Positions 1-8,048 of a DNA stretch of 62,071 bases are shown one piece after another. How positions within the stretch are numbered: the stretch's first letter is position 1; the number at the start of each line of letters is the position of its first letter. This DNA comes from Methanosphaera sp. (lineage in GTDB: Archaea > Methanobacteriota > Methanobacteria > Methanobacteriales > Methanobacteriaceae), in contig JAFRMD010000179.1 of assembly GCA_017430835.1 (NCBI GenBank), positions 1-62,071 of the forward strand. The letters are read 5' to 3'. The notes under the pieces are model-generated. The model worked only from the letters and a program-made list of their open reading frames with translations, was not told the DNA's origin and did no database searches. Both the position numbers and the translations under genes were made by a program.

Positions 1-80
1 ATGTGGTTGTTGTGTATGAATTTTAGTATTGTGTTTTCTAGTTTTAGTAGGTTCATTTCTGTTAGGTAATATAATCGCAT
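1..80 (-). CDS. Partial CDS, N-terminal end only, unknown
   Basis: Read on the minus strand, an ATG at 80-78 opens a frame with no stop to the window edge. It encodes about 26 residues beginning MRLYYLTEMNLLKLENTI. A good SD (GGAGG, complement of 91-95) lies about ten bases upstream of the ATG. The rest of the gene is outside the window, so no family can be assigned. The SD and the open frame are the only support. Confidence 0.45.
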   Translation of the reverse strand, partial: MRLYYLTEMNLLKLENTILKFIHNNH

Positions 81-152
81 AATTAGTATTCCTCCAGTAT
101 AAATTATTATTTTTTGTTAGAAAATATGGTGAGGAGTATAGTTTTCTCCTCT

Positions 153-569
153 TTAGATGTAGTTTCTTAGTTCTTCTATTGTCATCTTGTATGTGAATCT
201 GTTTAGTGTTTTGTTGTTTTTGTATTCTTTTTGGAATTCGTTTATCCATTCTGGATGTTCTGGTATCATCTTGAGTGCTTCTTTTACTTGTGTGTATGTG
301 TATTCTTCTGTTTCAATTAGGTTGTGTTGTTGTCTTGATACTCTGATGTTTTTTAGTCTTGCTTTTTGTAACAGGTATGAAAGCAGGAAGCTTTTACATC
401 CTGGTGTGTTTATGAGTGGATCTATAAATATTGTTGTTTTTCCCCATGCAGCATAGAATGTTATTGATGCATCAAGGTAGTCACTAACGATTTTCATTAA
501 TTTGTTATCTTCTATTATTTTTTGCTGTTCTTCATAGCTGTATTCGTCCCAACAGTGTACTGTTGTCAT
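153..569 (-). CDS. Conserved-looking hypothetical protein, 138 aa
   Basis: I do not recognise the family. The product is acidic-basic mixed and probably cytoplasmic, with no signal peptide or clear membrane segment. It has a short hydrophobic/aromatic patch (SITFYAAWGKTTIFIDPLI) around residues 35-53 and a charged C-terminal half. A weak SD (GAGATG) precedes the ATG on the minus strand. About 54 bases upstream of its start lies a 15-base word, TGTTAAGTGTAAGAC, that recurs upstream of the minus-strand gene at 2788-3192, so the two may share a regulator. It is divergent from the DUF169 operon. Confidence 0.7.
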   Translation of the reverse strand: MTTVHCWDEYSYEEQQKIIEDNKLMKIVSDYLDASITFYAAWGKTTIFIDPLINTPGCKSFLLSYLLQKARLKNIRVSRQQHNLIETEEYTYTQVKEALKMIPEHPEWINEFQKEYKNNKTLNRFTYKMTIEELRNYI

Positions 570-622
570 TCTTTTTCATCTCTTTTATATTTTGTTTTGT
601 TTTTTGGAAATAAGCTTTAGAG

Positions 623-637
623 TGTTAAGTGTAAGAC
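623..637 (-). promoter_or_regulatory. 15-base repeat, copy 1 (possible shared upstream element)
   Basis: The plus-strand word TGTTAAGTGTAAGAC occurs here and again at 3278-3292. Both copies sit 50-90 bases upstream of minus-strand genes of unknown function. An exact 15-base match containing G and C is unlikely by chance in such AT-rich spacers. It could be a regulator site or the remnant of a mobile sequence. Confidence 0.4.
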
Positions 638-718
638 TTTTTTCCTATATTATTATCTGTTTTTGATACTATTTAAATGTTTGGTATTTATAAAAATACC
701 TAATTTTACTTACAATAA

Positions 719-734
719 TGACACATTTGTTGCA
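719..734. promoter_or_regulatory. Operator-like site O2, imperfect palindrome
   Basis: TGACACATTTGTTGCA matches the perfect palindrome at 783-798 in 13 of 16 positions. It starts exactly 64 bases upstream of it, about six DNA turns, so the two sites would lie on nearly the same helix face. It is just upstream of the likely promoter of the DUF169 operon. I infer that it is a second binding site for the same regulator. Confidence 0.5.
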
Positions 735-782
735 TTTTTAATAAGTTTTAAATAGTATTCTAAGAAAATATAATAATAGAAT

Positions 783-798
783 TGCAACATATGTTGCA
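783..798. promoter_or_regulatory. Operator-like site O1, perfect 16-bp palindrome
   Basis: TGCAACATATGTTGCA is a perfect palindrome. It lies just downstream of an AT-rich TATA-like stretch (about 765-776) and upstream of the SD of the DUF169 gene, so it would cover the transcription start. The third gene of the operon encodes a TetR-type repressor, and TetR proteins bind such palindromes. Autoregulation is the natural inference. Confidence 0.6.
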
Positions 799-828
799 TA
801 AATGGATTTTTTTGAGGACAAGAATAAT

Positions 829-1503
829 ATGTATAAAAAGGAATCACAAATAATTAAAGAATTAATAAACTTAGAAACAAGTCCTGTAGCGGTAAAATTC
901 TATACAAAAGAAGTTGATGCCAAAAAAGAATATGAAAAAACTGAAAACATGGTCATGCATTGTCAGGCAATAATAGATGCAAGTAATGGAAAATCATTCT
1001 ATGCTACAAAAGACAATCTTGGATGCAGTAACGGAGTAACAGTACTCGGACTAAAAGACGTGACAGAAGAAGTACTTGATGGAACCTTCTTTGACAAGGT
1101 AAACGTAACATGCAACAAAGAATGTGGAAAAACACTTATAGACACTGTACCAAAAATGAACACAAAAATTGAGGCCATATCGTATAGTCCACTGGAAAAC
1201 ACCAAAAATGCTGATGTAATCATAGTCATTGCAAAGCCAAGACAAATATTTGACCTAATAAGAGCAAATGTTTATATGAAAGGAGAAAGAATAGACTGTG
1301 ATGTCAGTGGAACACAATCACTATGTGGAGACATAACTGTAAACACATACTTAACTAAACAGACAAAAATATCATTCGGATGTATGGGATCACATCTTGC
1401 AACAGAATTACAAGAAGACCAAGTCATAATAGGAATACCAGTAGAAATATTGGATGACTTTGTAGAAGCACTGACAATAGTAACACAACCACCAACCCAA
1501 TAA
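829..1503 (+). CDS. DUF169 family protein
   Basis: This is a member of the DUF169 (COG2043) family of anaerobes and methanogens, whose biochemical role is unknown. The recognisable core is IIKELINLETSPVAVKF near the N terminus. Cysteine-containing motifs follow: LGCSNG, CNKECGK, CDVSGTQSLCGD and FGCMGSH. Their conservation hints at metal or cofactor binding, which is an inference. An ATG at 802 is in frame, but the SD GAGGA at 814-818 is placed for the ATG at 829, and the homologous core begins right after it. The palindrome at 783-798 then falls in the leader. It is the first gene of an apparent operon with sfsA (16-base gap) and a TetR regulator. Confidence 0.85.
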   Translation: MYKKESQIIKELINLETSPVAVKFYTKEVDAKKEYEKTENMVMHCQAIIDASNGKSFYATKDNLGCSNGVTVLGLKDVTEEVLDGTFFDKVNVTCNKECGKTLIDTVPKMNTKIEAISYSPLENTKNADVIIVIAKPRQIFDLIRANVYMKGERIDCDVSGTQSLCGDITVNTYLTKQTKISFGCMGSHLATELQEDQVIIGIPVEILDDFVEALTIVTQPPTQ

Positions 1504-1519
1504 AAAGAGTAGAAATAAT

Positions 1520-2260
1520 ATGAAATATAAATTCGATGAAAAATTAATAGAAGCAAAAATAATAAGACGCAACAGCCAATTCACAGTAGAATGTGAAATA
1601 AATGATAAACCAGAAAAAGTTCATTGCCCAACAACTGGAAGAATAGGAAACATAGACCTAAAAAATATAGCCTGTCTACTATCCAAAAGCAACAATCCCA
1701 ACAGAAAAACACGATACACACTAGAAGCAATATCAGTTACAAACCCTGATAAAAAAGACAAACAATGGATAGGAATAAACCAGACAGCATCCAACAAATA
1801 CATAGAATACTTCCTGAAAAACAATCAACTACCAGACATAATAGAAAAAACAGATAACATACAAAGAGAAGTAAAACTGGGAAACTCCAAACTGGATTTC
1901 AAGGTAGACAACACATACATGGAAGTAAAAACACCACTGCAAACACTGCAAATAGAATATGACACACAAATCAAAACCAAACCAGTCAAAGCATTCTCAT
2001 CAACAGACAGATTCATAAAACACATAAACGAACTTGCAGACAGCCTAAAATTAAATGAAAGAGCAATACTACTAAACACATTCCAATACAATAACCCAGG
2101 ATATAAAATAATAAACAAAAGCACCAACTATGAAACAGTAAGCAAAAACGTGAAAAACTGCATAGAAAAAGGAATAGAAATATGGCAGGTAAACATGAGA
2201 ATAGACCCAGAAGGGGTAAAACTAATAAAGTACTGGAATACAACAGAAAATTTCAAATAA
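1520..2260 (+). CDS. sfsA: SfsA family protein (sugar fermentation stimulation homolog)
   Basis: SfsA landmarks are in order: HCPTTGR at residues 35-41, REVKLGNSKLDF at 116-127, EVK at 135-137, and an AFSSTDRFIKHINEL segment near 158-172. The 246-residue length fits the family. SfsA proteins have a restriction-endonuclease-like fold with conserved D, E and K (here D126, E135, K137). Their cellular role remains poorly defined. Codons are strongly A-rich with ATA for Ile. It lies 16 bases after the DUF169 gene and 10 bases before the TetR gene, so co-transcription is likely. Confidence 0.88.
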   Translation: MKYKFDEKLIEAKIIRRNSQFTVECEINDKPEKVHCPTTGRIGNIDLKNIACLLSKSNNPNRKTRYTLEAISVTNPDKKDKQWIGINQTASNKYIEYFLKNNQLPDIIEKTDNIQREVKLGNSKLDFKVDNTYMEVKTPLQTLQIEYDTQIKTKPVKAFSSTDRFIKHINELADSLKLNERAILLNTFQYNNPGYKIINKSTNYETVSKNVKNCIEKGIEIWQVNMRIDPEGVKLIKYWNTTENFK

Positions 2261-2270
2261 GTGATTATAT

Positions 2271-2780
2271 ATGAAATCCAAGGAAAAAATAGCAGAAAGC
2301 CTCATAGAACTAATGAAAAAACAACCATATGAAGAAATTACAATAAAAGAAATAACATCAAAGGCAGAAGTATACAGATCGACATACTATCGCAACTACA
2401 AATCAAAGGAAGCAATCATAAAATACAAAATAGAAACAATAATGGACGAATATCTAGAAAATTACAAAAAAATAACACAAAAAAACAAAAAAACATACTT
2501 ATACACAATATTCACAACATTCAAAAAACATGAGGAATTCTTTAAAATAATACACCAACAAAAACAAAGCTATTTAATACAACAAGTGCTGGAAGAATAT
2601 TTCACCAAGAACAGAACACTAAACAATAAAGAAGAATATTATAAAACATACTATCACATTGGTGGAATCAACGGATTCATTATTTGCTGGATAAATAATA
2701 ATATGAAAGAAACACCAGAAGAACTAACAGACATAGCATTAAAAACAACAGATATAACACCAATCCTAATGAAAAAATAA
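2271..2780 (+). CDS. TetR/AcrR family transcriptional regulator
   Basis: The 169-residue protein begins with a TetR-type helix-turn-helix (EKIAESLIELMKKQPYEEIT through ITSKAEVYRSTYYRNYKSKE, about residues 4-47). A helical C-terminal ligand/dimer domain of the short YfiR/AcrR-like kind follows. It is the last gene of the DUF169-sfsA operon. Two operator-like palindromes at 719-734 and 783-798 sit at the head of that operon, so it is probably autoregulatory. The ligand is unknown. It is convergent with the next gene, with 7 bases between stops. Confidence 0.85.
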   Translation: MKSKEKIAESLIELMKKQPYEEITIKEITSKAEVYRSTYYRNYKSKEAIIKYKIETIMDEYLENYKKITQKNKKTYLYTIFTTFKKHEEFFKIIHQQKQSYLIQQVLEEYFTKNRTLNNKEEYYKTYYHIGGINGFIICWINNNMKETPEELTDIALKTTDITPILMKK

Positions 2781-2787
2781 ATCAATT

Positions 2788-3192
2788 TTATGAAAACTCA
2801 ACAAGAACAAATGATTCACTTGGTACAAAAATAAAACTAGCAACATAATCGCTACTCTTATCCTCATCAAATAACTGTTTAGGTACTGTGAAATTATGAC
2901 TTTTCTTGTTAAGTTTACGTTTATAAACACTTACATCATCACTTAAGTAGTCCTTAGGGTCTGATAAAAGAAGTACCTTACTGTTATCTTGTACTATGTA
3001 AATGATGTCTTCGGTTACTTTAAGGTAGTCATAGATTACTCTTGGCACTACTGTCTTCCATGTATAATAATATCCTTCTTTATTTTGTTTTTTGGTCTTG
3101 CTCTGGTAGATTGTCTGGTTGAAAAAAATTACATTATTGTATGATCCATAATTCTCCACTATTTCAACTTGTTTAATGTCTTTGTTTGACAT
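2788..3192 (-). CDS. Hypothetical protein, 134 aa
   Basis: I do not recognise the family. The product looks beta-rich and cytoplasmic, with no signal peptide. A segment near residues 93-108 (KLNKKSHNFTVPKQLF) resembles a swapped-hairpin start by eye, but this is too weak for an AbrB call. A weak GGAGAT SD precedes the ATG, and TATA-like DNA lies upstream at about 3230-3275. The 15-base repeat at 3278-3292 is about 85 bases upstream of the start. Confidence 0.65.
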   Translation of the reverse strand: MSNKDIKQVEIVENYGSYNNVIFFNQTIYQSKTKKQNKEGYYYTWKTVVPRVIYDYLKVTEDIIYIVQDNSKVLLLSDPKDYLSDDVSVYKRKLNKKSHNFTVPKQLFDEDKSSDYVASFIFVPSESFVLVEFS

Positions 3193-3277
3193 GAATAATC
3201 TATCTCCATTATACCTTGTTTTAATGGTATTTTTATAAATACGTAAATATATATGTTATTTTTTACAAAATATAATA

Positions 3278-3292
3278 TGTTAAGTGTAAGAC
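3278..3292 (-). promoter_or_regulatory. 15-base repeat, copy 2
   Basis: This is an exact second copy of TGTTAAGTGTAAGAC from 623-637. It lies upstream of the minus-strand gene at 2788-3192. The flanks of the two copies differ, so this is not a longer duplication. Confidence 0.4.
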
Positions 3293-3534
3293 CTGAAAAT
3301 GGAGTTAATGTTGTCATTTTCCCATTTTCATCTCTTATAAATCCCTTTTAATACTTAATCTTAACTTATTTCCAGTATAAACTTAACAATTTGATTAACT
3401 TTTTTTATATAACTTTTTCATCAATAATTAATTTAACTATAAACTTAAAATTGACTTACTTTTCCATGTTTAATAAAATTTATACTACAAATAAATGTCA
3501 TAAATACATGAATAAGCCCTGTTTTTCTATAAGA
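3293..3534. other. AT-rich spacer before the histone gene
   Basis: The gene-free stretch between the minus-strand hypothetical gene and the histone gene runs from 3193 to 3592. Apart from the 15-base repeat and the histone promoter I see only AT-rich DNA, with no supported coding frame or strong palindrome. Confidence 0.5.
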
Positions 3535-3545
3535 TATATATAAAG
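3535..3545 (+). promoter_or_regulatory. TATA box of the histone gene
   Basis: TATATATAAAG is a good archaeal TATA box. It lies about 50 bases before the ATG, which would place transcription start near 3566-3570, just upstream of the AGGAG SD at 3576-3580. Confidence 0.55.
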
Positions 3546-3592
3546 CTAGGAATATAATATTAATTATAAAATTTTAGGAGATTAAGATATTT

Positions 3593-3793
3593 ATGGCAGA
3601 ACTACCAATTGCACCAGTAAAAAGATTAATTAAAAATGCAGGTGCAGCAAGAATAAGTGATGATGCAGCAATGGCACTCGCAGAAGCTATGGAAGAATAT
3701 GCTGAAGATGTATCTCTTCAAGCAGTAAAAGTTGCAAAACACGCAGGACGTAAAACTGTAACTGCTGATGATATTAAACTAGTAATAGGATAA
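3593..3793 (+). CDS. Archaeal histone, HMf/HMt type
   Basis: This 66-residue histone fold aligns end to end with HMfB-type histones: [20 protein letters not shown], then the alpha-2 helix, then [16 protein letters not shown]. The usual DNA-contacting residues are present, including R near 11, R20 and the RKT loop. G17, which allows close stacking of dimers into hypernucleosomes, is also kept. It stops at VIG and lacks the usual basic RRFKK-type end. It should dimerise and compact the chromosome. The SD is AGGAG at 3576-3580. The gene stands alone with its own promoter and a downstream hairpin. Confidence 0.95.
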   Translation: MAELPIAPVKRLIKNAGAARISDDAAMALAEAMEEYAEDVSLQAVKVAKHAGRKTVTADDIKLVIG

Positions 3794-3808
3794 TTACTAA
3801 AAAAACAG

Positions 3809-3837
3809 AATATATGTTACATTAGTTAACATATATT
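3809..3837 (+). terminator. Hairpin downstream of the histone gene
   Basis: An 11-bp perfect inverted repeat, AATATATGTTA / TAACATATATT with a 7-base loop, starts 15 bases after the histone stop. The stem is AT-only and no strong T tract follows, so it may stabilise the mRNA 3' end as much as terminate. Confidence 0.4.
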
Positions 3838-4532
3838 AATTCCCTTTCAAAAACAAGCTATAATAACTAACTATTTTTTTAAATCAATTTATTGATTCCA
3901 GGAAATCTATATAAATGGAAGTTAACTTAAACTTTTATGTGTGGAGTTTGTTTTTCGTTTCATAATATAATACATAACTAAACATTAATTTAAACCACAC
4001 TACAAGCTTATTTTATAATATAATTTAAACAATTATCCATAATTATAATAAACCTCATATTTATCAGATATTTAATATAAAATACTTTAAATTATTCTAA
4101 GACCAATTTTAATAAACGTACTGCATATTTTAATTAAAACTTAACCAAAACCATTAAAATAATGAATAACAAACATAATATTATACATTTTAAAACAAAA
4201 AGAGTTTACTACTTTTAATATTAAAAATAAATAAGAATTAATGCAATATATTCGAATTAATGTGTAAATTATTCTTTAATTTATAATTTAACCAACCTGA
4301 ATTTCAACAGCAACCATTTGATTTTAAAAAATGAACTTGTTGAATTAACCAAAATTTTCAGAATATTTCTGAAGAATATTATGTCAAATTCAAAAATAAA
4401 AGCATATGATAAAAATATTTTATAGATAAAAACTCTTATGACTTTTATAAGTCCTTAGTTTTTTGAATTATAAAATAAATACTTGAAAGCACATAGTAAA
4501 TAATAAGCAAAGCACATAAAGGTGAGTAATAA
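3838..4532. other. Long AT-rich gene-free region before licD
   Basis: About 700 bases separate the histone gene from the glycan island. I see no supported gene. A short direct repeat, GAATTAATG, occurs at 4235-4243 and 4254-4262. The promoter of the licD gene should lie within the last 100 bases. Such a spacer at an island edge fits an insertion boundary but does not prove one. Confidence 0.4.
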
Positions 4533-5555
4533 ATGGTCTTTATATTATCCAGATTATATCAGATGATGCCAGAAGGTATTAAAAATCATAGAATCGTTAT
4601 AGAAATGGTTCAAAGATTTAATAACAATAATAAATTTAGAGAATTGGAATCACATTACCAAATGTTGGATTTAATCTTTAATAGTTGTGACATTAGAGCT
4701 AATGGAGTTATGAGACAAATACAATTATTGTCTGTTGAATTGTTAAGATTGTTTGATAATATCTGTAAAAAACATGAAATACAATACTGGTTAGATTATG
4801 GTACACTATTAGGAGCTGTGAGACATAAAGGATTCGTACCATGGGATGATGATATTGATGTAGCTATGCTAAGGGAGGATTATAATAAATTTATCGAAGT
4901 TTTCCCTAAGGAAATAGAAAAGTTAGAAGAAATTAAAGATTTGATTATAATCTCCAAACTCACGAAACCTCATGAAAACTTTCCTGAAGATGCTAATGAA
5001 ATGGACTTGATTAATAGTGGAACTTTTATATTATTCTTCCAATGTGCTTTTAAAAAACCTTTTGTACATTTTGATGTTTTTCCTAAGGAATATATTGAAG
5101 ATTCTGGTTTAACAGATGAGAGGAATGAAATTCAAACAAAATTACAAGTTGAATTAAGAGAAAAGATTGAAAAGCAAACTTGGTCATTTGAAGAGGGATT
5201 ACAAATTCAAAGAGATAAAATGAAATTTACCTATGAAAAAACTAGTCAAATATCCGATGCCATAGATGGACTTCATAATAATATTCACAACAGAATTTAT
5301 GAAAGGAATTTAATATTCCCCCTTGGCAATATTTTATTTGAAGAATATGAATTTTCTTGTCCAAATAACTATGAAGAATACCTTCCACTAATTTATGGTC
5401 CTGAGTATATGCACATACCTCATATAGCTTTAGATCATAACACTACAGGATTTGTTAAAAATCAGTACAACAATAATAAAAAGGATATGGACTTTGACTT
5501 TGAAAAATATACCAAAGTTTTGAAGGAAATAAATGATAACTTTTCATATGATTAA
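4533..5555 (+). CDS. LicD family phosphotransferase
   Basis: The LicD nucleotidyltransferase-fold signature is clear: YWLDYGTLLGAVRHKGFVPW (residues 85-104) followed by DDDIDVAM (105-112). LicD proteins transfer phosphocholine or a related phosphate ester onto surface glycans. In an archaeon the donor and acceptor are unknown. The C-terminal half is less conserved. The SD is GGTGA before ATG 4533. It opens the glycosyltransferase island, about 200 bases before the epimerase gene, and probably decorates that glycan. Confidence 0.85.
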   Translation: MVFILSRLYQMMPEGIKNHRIVIEMVQRFNNNNKFRELESHYQMLDLIFNSCDIRANGVMRQIQLLSVELLRLFDNICKKHEIQYWLDYGTLLGAVRHKGFVPWDDDIDVAMLREDYNKFIEVFPKEIEKLEEIKDLIIISKLTKPHENFPEDANEMDLINSGTFILFFQCAFKKPFVHFDVFPKEYIEDSGLTDERNEIQTKLQVELREKIEKQTWSFEEGLQIQRDKMKFTYEKTSQISDAIDGLHNNIHNRIYERNLIFPLGNILFEEYEFSCPNNYEEYLPLIYGPEYMHIPHIALDHNTTGFVKNQYNNNKKDMDFDFEKYTKVLKEINDNFSYD

Positions 5556-5753
5556 AAGAAAAGACAATTCCTACAATAATATTTTTAAGAATGTTTCATC
5601 AACATTTAATTAAATTAAATAGATTTAAAAGTGTTAAATATAATTTAGTTAAATTTAATTATTTAAAATTTAAATAAAAAAAGATAGATAAATATATAGT
5701 AATATTATGTTTTTAGTTTACATCATATCATTAGAAAATAGGAGAATATATAC

Positions 5754-6752
5754 ATGATTGATATAGAGAGTGCTTATGAAGGAGAATGTATTTTAATAAC
5801 CGGTGGAGCTGGTTGTGTAGGTAGTAATCTTACTAAAAAGCTTGCTGAGTATAATCCAAAAAAAATTATTGTTTTAGATGACTTATCTTCAGCTTACACA
5901 TGGAACATACCTGACCTTGATTGTGTTCAATTTATCCAGGGAGATATCTGTGATGATCAAGTTCTTAAATGGGCATTTAAAGAATCCCCTGATTATGTTT
6001 TCCATTTAGCAGCCCATTTTGCAAATCAGAATTCTGTAGATAAACCTGAAAAAGATTTAAAAACCAACGGATTGGGTATTTTGAAAGTATTAGAATATGC
6101 ACACTTAAAAGGAGTGAAAAGATTTGTATATTCTAGCAGTGGGTGTGGAGTTTATGGATTAGATTCTAAAATGCCTTTTGAAGAACATGACATTAGTATT
6201 AGTTTACATACCCCCTACCAAGTCACTAAATTATTAGGAGAATTATACACAAACTATTTCCACAATTTATATGATTTGCCTATAGTGAATGCCAGATTCT
6301 TTAATGTATTTGGTCCTGGAGAAGTTCCTGGAAAATACAGAAATGTTATCCCTAATTTTATGTATTGGGCAATGAATGGACAAGCATTACCTATTACTGG
6401 AGATGGAACTGAAACCCGTGACTGGACATATATTGATGATATACTTCAAGGATTAACCCGGATGGGAGTTGTTGAAGAAGCAATAGGAGAATCAATTAAT
6501 TTAGGTTCTGGTAAAGATCACAGAGTAATTGACATGGCTAACAAAGTAAATGAACTTTGTGGTAATGAAGGTGGAATAGAATATAAAGAAAGAAGAGACT
6601 GGGATGCAAAAACCAAATTATTATCATCCATTGATAAAGCAAAAAAAATATTAAAATACGAACCACAATATGAATTCAATAAAGGATTAGAAAACACACA
6701 TGAATGGTTTGTAAACAACTGGGACGAAATACAGAAAAGTGCCGAATTTTAG
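5754..6752 (+). CDS. NAD-dependent sugar-nucleotide epimerase/dehydratase (extended SDR)
   Basis: The Rossmann nucleotide motif GGAGCVG is at residues 17-23. The SSSG segment at 127-130 and the catalytic pair Y155xxxK159 identify an extended SDR of the GalE/WbpP/dTDP-glucose dehydratase class. The 332-residue length is standard. Its exact substrate cannot be read from the sequence, but a UDP- or dTDP-sugar is expected, supplying activated sugar to the neighbouring glycosyltransferases. The SD is GGAGA. About 40 bases separate it from the next gene, so it likely heads the operon. Confidence 0.85.
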   Translation: MIDIESAYEGECILITGGAGCVGSNLTKKLAEYNPKKIIVLDDLSSAYTWNIPDLDCVQFIQGDICDDQVLKWAFKESPDYVFHLAAHFANQNSVDKPEKDLKTNGLGILKVLEYAHLKGVKRFVYSSSGCGVYGLDSKMPFEEHDISISLHTPYQVTKLLGELYTNYFHNLYDLPIVNARFFNVFGPGEVPGKYRNVIPNFMYWAMNGQALPITGDGTETRDWTYIDDILQGLTRMGVVEEAIGESINLGSGKDHRVIDMANKVNELCGNEGGIEYKERRDWDAKTKLLSSIDKAKKILKYEPQYEFNKGLENTHEWFVNNWDEIQKSAEF

Positions 6753-6791
6753 AAAGAATAATAAAATAATCCAATAGATGGTGATTGATAA

Positions 6792-8018
6792 ATGAGAATA
6801 TTAGTTGTACAAGAATCAGACTGGATAAAAAGAAACCCTCATCAACAACATCATTTAATGGAATTATTAGGTCTTAGAGGACATGAAATAAGAGTTATTG
6901 ATTATGAAGTAGATTGGAAAAGCAACAAAGATGATGAAGAGGGATATGTATCTTCTAGAAAAGTATTTGAACACTACAAGAAAGTTTATAATACGGATAA
7001 TGTGACAGTAATCAGACCACCATTGGTTAAAATTCCAGTAATAAATTACTTTTCAATAATTCGTTACCATAGACAGGAAATAAAAAAACAAATTAAAGAG
7101 TTTGAACCTGACATCATTGTAGGATTTGGAATATTAAATGCCAACATTGCTTCCAGACTTGCTAAAAAAAATAATATTCCTTTTGTTTACTATTTCATAG
7201 ATGTATTACATCAATTAATTCCTGAAAAATCATTTAGAAACCTTGGAAGAAAAATAACCAAAAATACCATCAAGAATTCATCTTATGTTTTGACCATTAA
7301 TCGTAAACTAAGTGAAACTGCCATAGAATTAGGTGCAAATCCTTATAAGTCAGCAATTATTGGTGCAGGCATTAATTTGGACCAATTTAATTACAAGAAA
7401 CATAAAGGATTTAAAATAAGAAAATATTATAGAATTGAAAAAAATGACATTGTACTATTCTTCATGGGATTTTTATATAATTTTGCAGGTTTAAAAGAGT
7501 TAGCAGTTGAACTGGGAAAAAACAAAGCAAAATATCCTAATATTAAAATGTTGATTGTTGGTGATGGAGACGCTTTAGAAGCACTTAAACTAATTCAAAA
7601 GAAGTATAAACTAGAAAATCAATTGATTCTTACAGGTCGCCAGAAATATTCGATCATTCCTGATTTAATAGGTGCTAGTGATATCTGTATCCTTCCTGCC
7701 TATAAACATGAAATTATTATGCAGGATATTGTTCCAATTAAATTATATGAATATATGGCCATGCAAAAACCAGTGATTGCTACTTATTTACCTGGCTTGG
7801 TTGCTGAATTTGGTGAAAATAATGGTATTGTATACATTAACACCCCTGAAGAAGTATTGGAAGTTGTAACAGAAAAATTTAAAAACAAAAAGGATATTGA
7901 AAGGATAGGGCTTGAAGGTTATAACTTTGTTAAAGAAAATGATTGGCGTAAACTAACTATACAATTTGAAAACATCTTAGAAAGTATCATATTGGACGTC
8001 CTGCTTAAAGATGTTTAA
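6792..8018 (+). CDS. Glycosyltransferase, GT4-like (GT-B fold)
   Basis: The 408-residue product has the GT-B two-domain layout. The acceptor-side N domain ends near residue 200 at a GINLDQFN turn. The donor-binding C domain has MLIVGDGDALEALK and the GT4-type region ILPAYKHEIIMQDIVPIKLYEYMAMQKPVIAT. There is no membrane anchor, so it is probably peripheral on the cytoplasmic face. The SD is GGTGAT. Donor and acceptor are unknown. It is part of the plus-strand run of transferases from 6.8 to 18.3 kb. Confidence 0.85.
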   Translation: MRILVVQESDWIKRNPHQQHHLMELLGLRGHEIRVIDYEVDWKSNKDDEEGYVSSRKVFEHYKKVYNTDNVTVIRPPLVKIPVINYFSIIRYHRQEIKKQIKEFEPDIIVGFGILNANIASRLAKKNNIPFVYYFIDVLHQLIPEKSFRNLGRKITKNTIKNSSYVLTINRKLSETAIELGANPYKSAIIGAGINLDQFNYKKHKGFKIRKYYRIEKNDIVLFFMGFLYNFAGLKELAVELGKNKAKYPNIKMLIVGDGDALEALKLIQKKYKLENQLILTGRQKYSIIPDLIGASDICILPAYKHEIIMQDIVPIKLYEYMAMQKPVIATYLPGLVAEFGENNGIVYINTPEEVLEVVTEKFKNKKDIERIGLEGYNFVKENDWRKLTIQFENILESIILDVLLKDV

Positions 8019-8048
8019 ACCTTATTATTCTATTTTTCAAGTGATAAT

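Noticed and set aside
187..456. Plus-strand open frame opposite the 153-569 gene
   Set aside because: It is fully antisense to a better-supported gene, has no SD and gives low-complexity hydrophobic sequence.
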